A DNA stretch of 64,000 nucleotides from an uncultured Salinimicrobium sp. GTDB taxonomy: Bacteria > Bacteroidota > Bacteroidia > Flavobacteriales > Flavobacteriaceae. How positions within the stretch are numbered: the stretch's first letter is position 1; each line of letters opens with the position of its first letter. The stretch covers positions 1 through 64,000 of the forward strand of contig CAMPKA010000016.1 of NCBI GenBank assembly GCA_946887075.1, read 5' to 3'. A program made the translations under genes and the position numbers. Positions 60,264 to 64,000 of this stretch are shown here, piece after piece. The notes under the pieces were generated by a model that saw only the letters and a list, made by a program, of their open reading frames with translations, was not told the origin of the DNA and did no database searches.

Positions 60264-63200
60264 TTGGGGCAGAGCTACAACTCCCAGTTTTCGCTGTCAA
60301 AATACCTCGTGCTGAGTTGCGCCCTGTTTTTTGCTGCCCAGGTTTTCGGCCAGGATCCCCAGGAGCAGGATACCACAAAGACCGGCTATTCCCTCGGAAG
60401 AATAGCGCTACCAGATCCCTCCAGCATTATTTATTCCTACACATATGATCCTATTCTGGACCGCTATATCTATACGAGAAAACTGGGGGATTTTGATCTC
60501 TCTGCACCCCTGATCCTGACTCCTGAGGAATACCAGGAACTCGTGATCCAGGAGGAGATGAAGGAATACTTTCAGGATAAGATAGATGCCCTCTCGGGAA
60601 GAAAGAAAGGAGCGGCTGAAGATCAGCGGGATTTGCTACCGGGCTTCTATGTAGACTCCGATTTTTTCCAGAATATCTTTGGAGGCGGGGATATAGAGCT
60701 CATTCCCCAGGGGTCGGTGGCCCTGGATCTGGGGCTGTTGTATTCCAGGAGGGATAACCCAGCCTTTTCTCCCCGGAACCGAAGCACCTTTACCTTTGAT
60801 TTTGACCAACGTATCCAGCTCAGCCTTCTGGGGCACATTGGAGAGCGCTTGACAGTGACCGCGAATTACGATACGGAATCCACCTTTGATTTTCAAAACC
60901 AGCTCAAGTTGGAATACACGCCCACCGAGGATGATATCATACAGAAAATCGAAGTGGGGAATATCAGTATGCCGCTGAACTCAGCTTTGATCCAGGGCGC
61001 CCAGAGCTTGTTTGGATTAAAGACGCAGCTTCAATTTGGCCGAACAACCATAACCGGGGTTTTTTCGGAACAGAAATCCGAACGCAATACCGTGAACGTG
61101 GAGGGAGGTGCCACTGTTCAGCAATTTGAGAAATTCGCCATAGAATATGATGCCAACCGGCATTATTTCCTGGCCCATTATTTCAGGGATCACTATGATG
61201 AGGCTCTGGCTAACTATCCCTTTATCAATTCCAATGTTGAAATAACACGTGTGGAAGTCTGGGTAACCAACAGGAGTAACAATCCGCAGTACATTACGGA
61301 TTCAAGGAACATCGTCGCCATCCAGGACCTCGGAGAATCTCCGGTTCCGGGAAATATCGGGCTCGAGAATCCTCCGGCAGGATTTTTCAACAGCCCCTCG
61401 GGTGCCTATGCGGACAATGAAAACAACGACCTTAATCCCTTTGGGATTTCAGGGCCAGGGGAATCCCTGCTTACTCCGGCCATCCGGGATATTTCCACAG
61501 TGGAAGCCGGGTTTGGAGGACTGCCGGTAGCAGAAGGGCGGGATTACGTAAAACTGGAGAATGCAAGGCAGCTGGAGCCTTCGGAGTATACCGTCAACCG
61601 AAGGCTCGGATATATCACACTCGACCAGCGGCTGGCAAGCGATGAGATTCTTGGCGTTGCATTTCAGTACACCGTAGGCGGGAAGGTATACCAGGTAGGG
61701 GAGTTTGCCAGCGACGGGAACAGCAGCCCGTCTCAGGGCCAGAATTCTGCTGTGGCTCAGAACCTTGTGGTGAAGATGCTGAAAAGCACCGTTACCAATG
61801 TGGAGGAGCCGGTGTGGGATCTGATGATGAAGAATATTTACAACCTGGAGACTTTTGATCTAGAGCGGGAGGATTTCCGTATGAATATCGTTTATCGGGA
61901 TCCAGAACCACTGAATTACATCACAGGGGTAGAAGGAGTGCCACTTCCCGAAGATGTGGAGGAAACACCCCTGCTCAGGGTTTTCAACCTGGACAATCTG
62001 AATACAACCGGGGACCCTATCGTCGGGGGAGACGGATTCTTTGATTTCGTTCCAGGCATCACGATAGATCCGGAGAGCGGCAGCATTATTTTCACTTCTG
62101 TTGAGCCGTTTGGAGAATATCTCTTTAACCAGCTTGATCCCACCCCAGATTCCGGGCCTGAGATCTATGAAATCCCCGAAACTTACAATCCCAATCAGGA
62201 GAAATATGTATTCTGGGCCCTCTATGAAACTACCAAAACCCAGGCGGAGCAGCTGCAGGCGGAAAAGAACAAGTTTGAGCTTCGGGGGAGGTACAGGTCC
62301 TCCAATGTGGAGGGTATTCCTATCGGAGCTTTCAATGTTCCTCAGGGTTCGGTGACTGTCACTGCCGGGGGAAGGGTGCTTCAGGAAGGAGTGGATTATG
62401 TGGTGAATTATCAGTTTGGAAGGGTTCAGATTTTGGACGAGGCCCTTTTGGCGTCCAACATCCCCATCCAGATCTCCACGGAGAACAATGCCTTGTTCGG
62501 TCAACAGACCAAAAGATTTACGGGAATTCATGTGGAACATCTTTTTTCGGACAACCTGCTCATCGGTGCGACTTACCTGAATCTCAATGAGCGGCCTTTG
62601 ACCCAGAAATCCACTTACAGCGCGGAACCGATCAACAATTCCATTTTTGGGCTTAATCTTAACTATTCTACCGACCTTCCTTTTCTTACACGGTGGGTGA
62701 ACAAGCTTCCAAACATCGATACCGACGTAGTGTCAAACCTTTCCCTCAGGGGTGAAGTGGCCTATCTTCAGCCCGGGGCGCCAAAAGGAAATGAGTTCGA
62801 CGGCAAGGCCACCACCTACGTGGATGATTTTGAGGGTGCCCAGACCTCTCTTTCTGTGGATAATCCTTTAGGCTGGGAGCTTTCCAGTGTTCCCCTGGAA
62901 TTCGGGGGGGACCTGGCCAATGGCAGCATTGAGACGGGGTACCGCAGGGCCAAGCTCGCCTGGTACAGTATCGATCCTGTGTTCTATGGGAGTAGCAGAC
63001 CCGCAGGAATTACAGACTCAGATCTTACGAGCTATGCCACAAGAAGGGTCTTTTTGGATGAGATCTTTCCCAATGTTGATGTCGTTCAGGGCCAGTCTCA
63101 GGTATTGTACACCATGGATCTGGCTTATTACCCAGGCATCCGCGGACCCTACAACTACAATCCTGCTGCGGCGGGAAGCAACCAGTTACCAGACCCGGGG

Positions 63201-64000
63201 GACAACTTTGGAGGGATAACCCGGGAACTCGATGCGACCAATTTTGAACAAAGCAATGTGGAATACATCGAATTCTGGTTAATGGATCCTTTTATCTATC
63301 CGGAGAACAACCAGAACAACGGAGGCACCCTTGTTTTTAACCTCGGGAATATATCTGAAGATGTCCTTAAAGATGGGAGGAAACAATATGAAAACGGGCT
63401 GCCACCTGACGGGGGCACGGAGAACACCATTCCAACGGTATTTGGAAAAGTTCCCGCCAACCAGAGCCTAATCTACGCCTTTAATACGGAGGGACAACAA
63501 AGGATCAACCAGGATATCGGGTATGATGGTCTCTCCGATACCCAGGAGGCAGGGGAATTCAATTCCTTTGCGAATCTGGCCGATCCAGCGGAGGACAACT
63601 ATACTTATTTTCTAGAAGGTTCCGGGGGCATTCTGGAACGCTATTTCGACTATAATGGCATAGAGGGCAACTCCCCCCCAGAGGTTTCCCAGACGGATCG
63701 CGGAAATACGACCCTTCCCACGGTCGAGGATATCAACCGGGATAATACCATGAATACCGTTAACAGTTATTTCGAATACGAGGTGAACCTGTTTCCGGGA
63801 ATGAACATCGACAATTCTGAGTACATCACTGATGTGAAGCAATTCACGACCACTCTGGAGAATGGACAGGAACTGCCCGTACGATGGCTGCAGTTTAAGG
63901 TGCCGATATATGAGCCAACTGAAGCAAAAGGAGGGATTGCAGATTTCAGGTCGATCAGGTTCATGAGGATGTATCTTACCGACTTTGAAGAGCCCACAGT
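60264..64000 (+). CDS. sprA: Type IX secretion / gliding protein SprA (Sov), 5' part
   Basis: An open frame of about 1245 residues that runs off the window; the complete protein in this family is near 2400 residues. It is the giant outer-membrane channel of the type IX secretion system, needed for gliding and for secretion of adhesins and enzymes. A signal peptide (KYLVLSCALFFAAQVFG) precedes the mature start QDPQEQDTTKTGYSLGRI. Family segments include LLPGFYVDSDFFQNIFGG and later repeats such as GNEFDGKATTYVDDFEGAQ. No ATG exists between the in-frame stop at 60246 and the signal peptide; the best start is TTG 60264, six bases after the ruvA stop codon. The frame stays open and in phase to position 64000. 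Confidence 0.93.
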   Translation, partial: MGQSYNSQFSLSKYLVLSCALFFAAQVFGQDPQEQDTTKTGYSLGRIALPDPSSIIYSYTYDPILDRYIYTRKLGDFDLSAPLILTPEEYQELVIQEEMKEYFQDKIDALSGRKKGAAEDQRDLLPGFYVDSDFFQNIFGGGDIELIPQGSVALDLGLLYSRRDNPAFSPRNRSTFTFDFDQRIQLSLLGHIGERLTVTANYDTESTFDFQNQLKLEYTPTEDDIIQKIEVGNISMPLNSALIQGAQSLFGLKTQLQFGRTTITGVFSEQKSERNTVNVEGGATVQQFEKFAIEYDANRHYFLAHYFRDHYDEALANYPFINSNVEITRVEVWVTNRSNNPQYITDSRNIVAIQDLGESPVPGNIGLENPPAGFFNSPSGAYADNENNDLNPFGISGPGESLLTPAIRDISTVEAGFGGLPVAEGRDYVKLENARQLEPSEYTVNRRLGYITLDQRLASDEILGVAFQYTVGGKVYQVGEFASDGNSSPSQGQNSAVAQNLVVKMLKSTVTNVEEPVWDLMMKNIYNLETFDLEREDFRMNIVYRDPEPLNYITGVEGVPLPEDVEETPLLRVFNLDNLNTTGDPIVGGDGFFDFVPGITIDPESGSIIFTSVEPFGEYLFNQLDPTPDSGPEIYEIPETYNPNQEKYVFWALYETTKTQAEQLQAEKNKFELRGRYRSSNVEGIPIGAFNVPQGSVTVTAGGRVLQEGVDYVVNYQFGRVQILDEALLASNIPIQISTENNALFGQQTKRFTGIHVEHLFSDNLLIGATYLNLNERPLTQKSTYSAEPINNSIFGLNLNYSTDLPFLTRWVNKLPNIDTDVVSNLSLRGEVAYLQPGAPKGNEFDGKATTYVDDFEGAQTSLSVDNPLGWELSSVPLEFGGDLANGSIETGYRRAKLAWYSIDPVFYGSSRPAGITDSDLTSYATRRVFLDEIFPNVDVVQGQSQVLYTMDLAYYPGIRGPYNYNPAAAGSNQLPDPGDNFGGITRELDATNFEQSNVEYIEFWLMDPFIYPENNQNNGGTLVFNLGNISEDVLKDGRKQYENGLPPDGGTENTIPTVFGKVPANQSLIYAFNTEGQQRINQDIGYDGLSDTQEAGEFNSFANLADPAEDNYTYFLEGSGGILERYFDYNGIEGNSPPEVSQTDRGNTTLPTVEDINRDNTMNTVNSYFEYEVNLFPGMNIDNSEYITDVKQFTTTLENGQELPVRWLQFKVPIYEPTEAKGGIADFRSIRFMRMYLTDFEEPT

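Noticed and set aside
61860..62540. 226-codon minus-strand ORF inside sprA
   Set aside because: sprA is open and in phase over the whole stretch; the opposite frame has no recognisable feature.
1..64000. CRISPR arrays, insertion sequences, integrases, prophage genes
   Set aside because: I saw no direct-repeat arrays, transposase or integrase motifs, and no terminal inverted repeats; gene order is typical chromosomal.

Overview
The window is a stretch of chromosome from a marine-type member of the Flavobacteriaceae (Bacteroidota). Several things point there: an alternative complex III operon followed directly by caa3-type oxidase genes, the gliding/type IX secretion gene sprA behind ruvA, an ExbB-ExbD-ExbD set, many promoters of the Bacteroidota form TTTG-N(17-21)-TAnnTTTG, and genes with little or no Shine-Dalgarno sequence. 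GC content is moderate. I see no insertion sequence, prophage, CRISPR array or plasmid feature; the content is almost entirely chromosomal housekeeping plus one accessory-looking respiratory block.

Layout. 1-3.3 kb: tail of a tRNA-Ser, then a TonB-energising exbB/exbD/exbD operon and an outer-membrane barrel protein. 3.3-14 kb, mostly minus strand: a membrane protein, rpoN, asnS, an RND/MMPL exporter, frr-pyrH, and the rplM-rpsI-rpsB-tsf ribosomal group. 14-25.8 kb: a lipocalin-like lipoprotein, polA, a metallophosphoesterase, a CxxC-less thioredoxin-like protein, a polysaccharide deacetylase overlapping a very large DUF2723 membrane protein, tRNA-Gln, an unrecognised 108-residue protein, thioredoxin and a tryptophan 2,3-dioxygenase.

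25.9-34.7 kb is the accessory-looking part. A plus-strand operon encodes a copper nitrite reductase with a C-terminal cytochrome c, a formylglycine-generating-enzyme-like protein without the catalytic cysteines, and a SCO copper chaperone. Facing it, a minus-strand run encodes a soluble PAS histidine kinase, a response regulator fused to a CRP/FNR module, a universal stress protein and a histidine-rich polytopic membrane protein. A second universal stress protein and a small membrane ORF follow. I read this as a nitrite/low-oxygen respiratory module with its own two-component regulator; that is inference from gene order.

34.7-39.3 kb: rimP-nusA-infB, preceded by a terminator-like hairpin and a 12-codon leader ORF. 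39.3-51.8 kb: a SPOR protein, then actA-F and coxB-coxA, a complete quinol-to-oxygen electron path. ActA carries an extra N-terminal haem domain and ActC a C-terminal helix-hairpin-helix tail. 51.9-64 kb: ruvB, a cytochrome P450, queG, a secreted trehalase, a malic enzyme/phosphotransacetylase fusion, ruvA and the 5' half of sprA, which runs off the window and appears to start with TTG.
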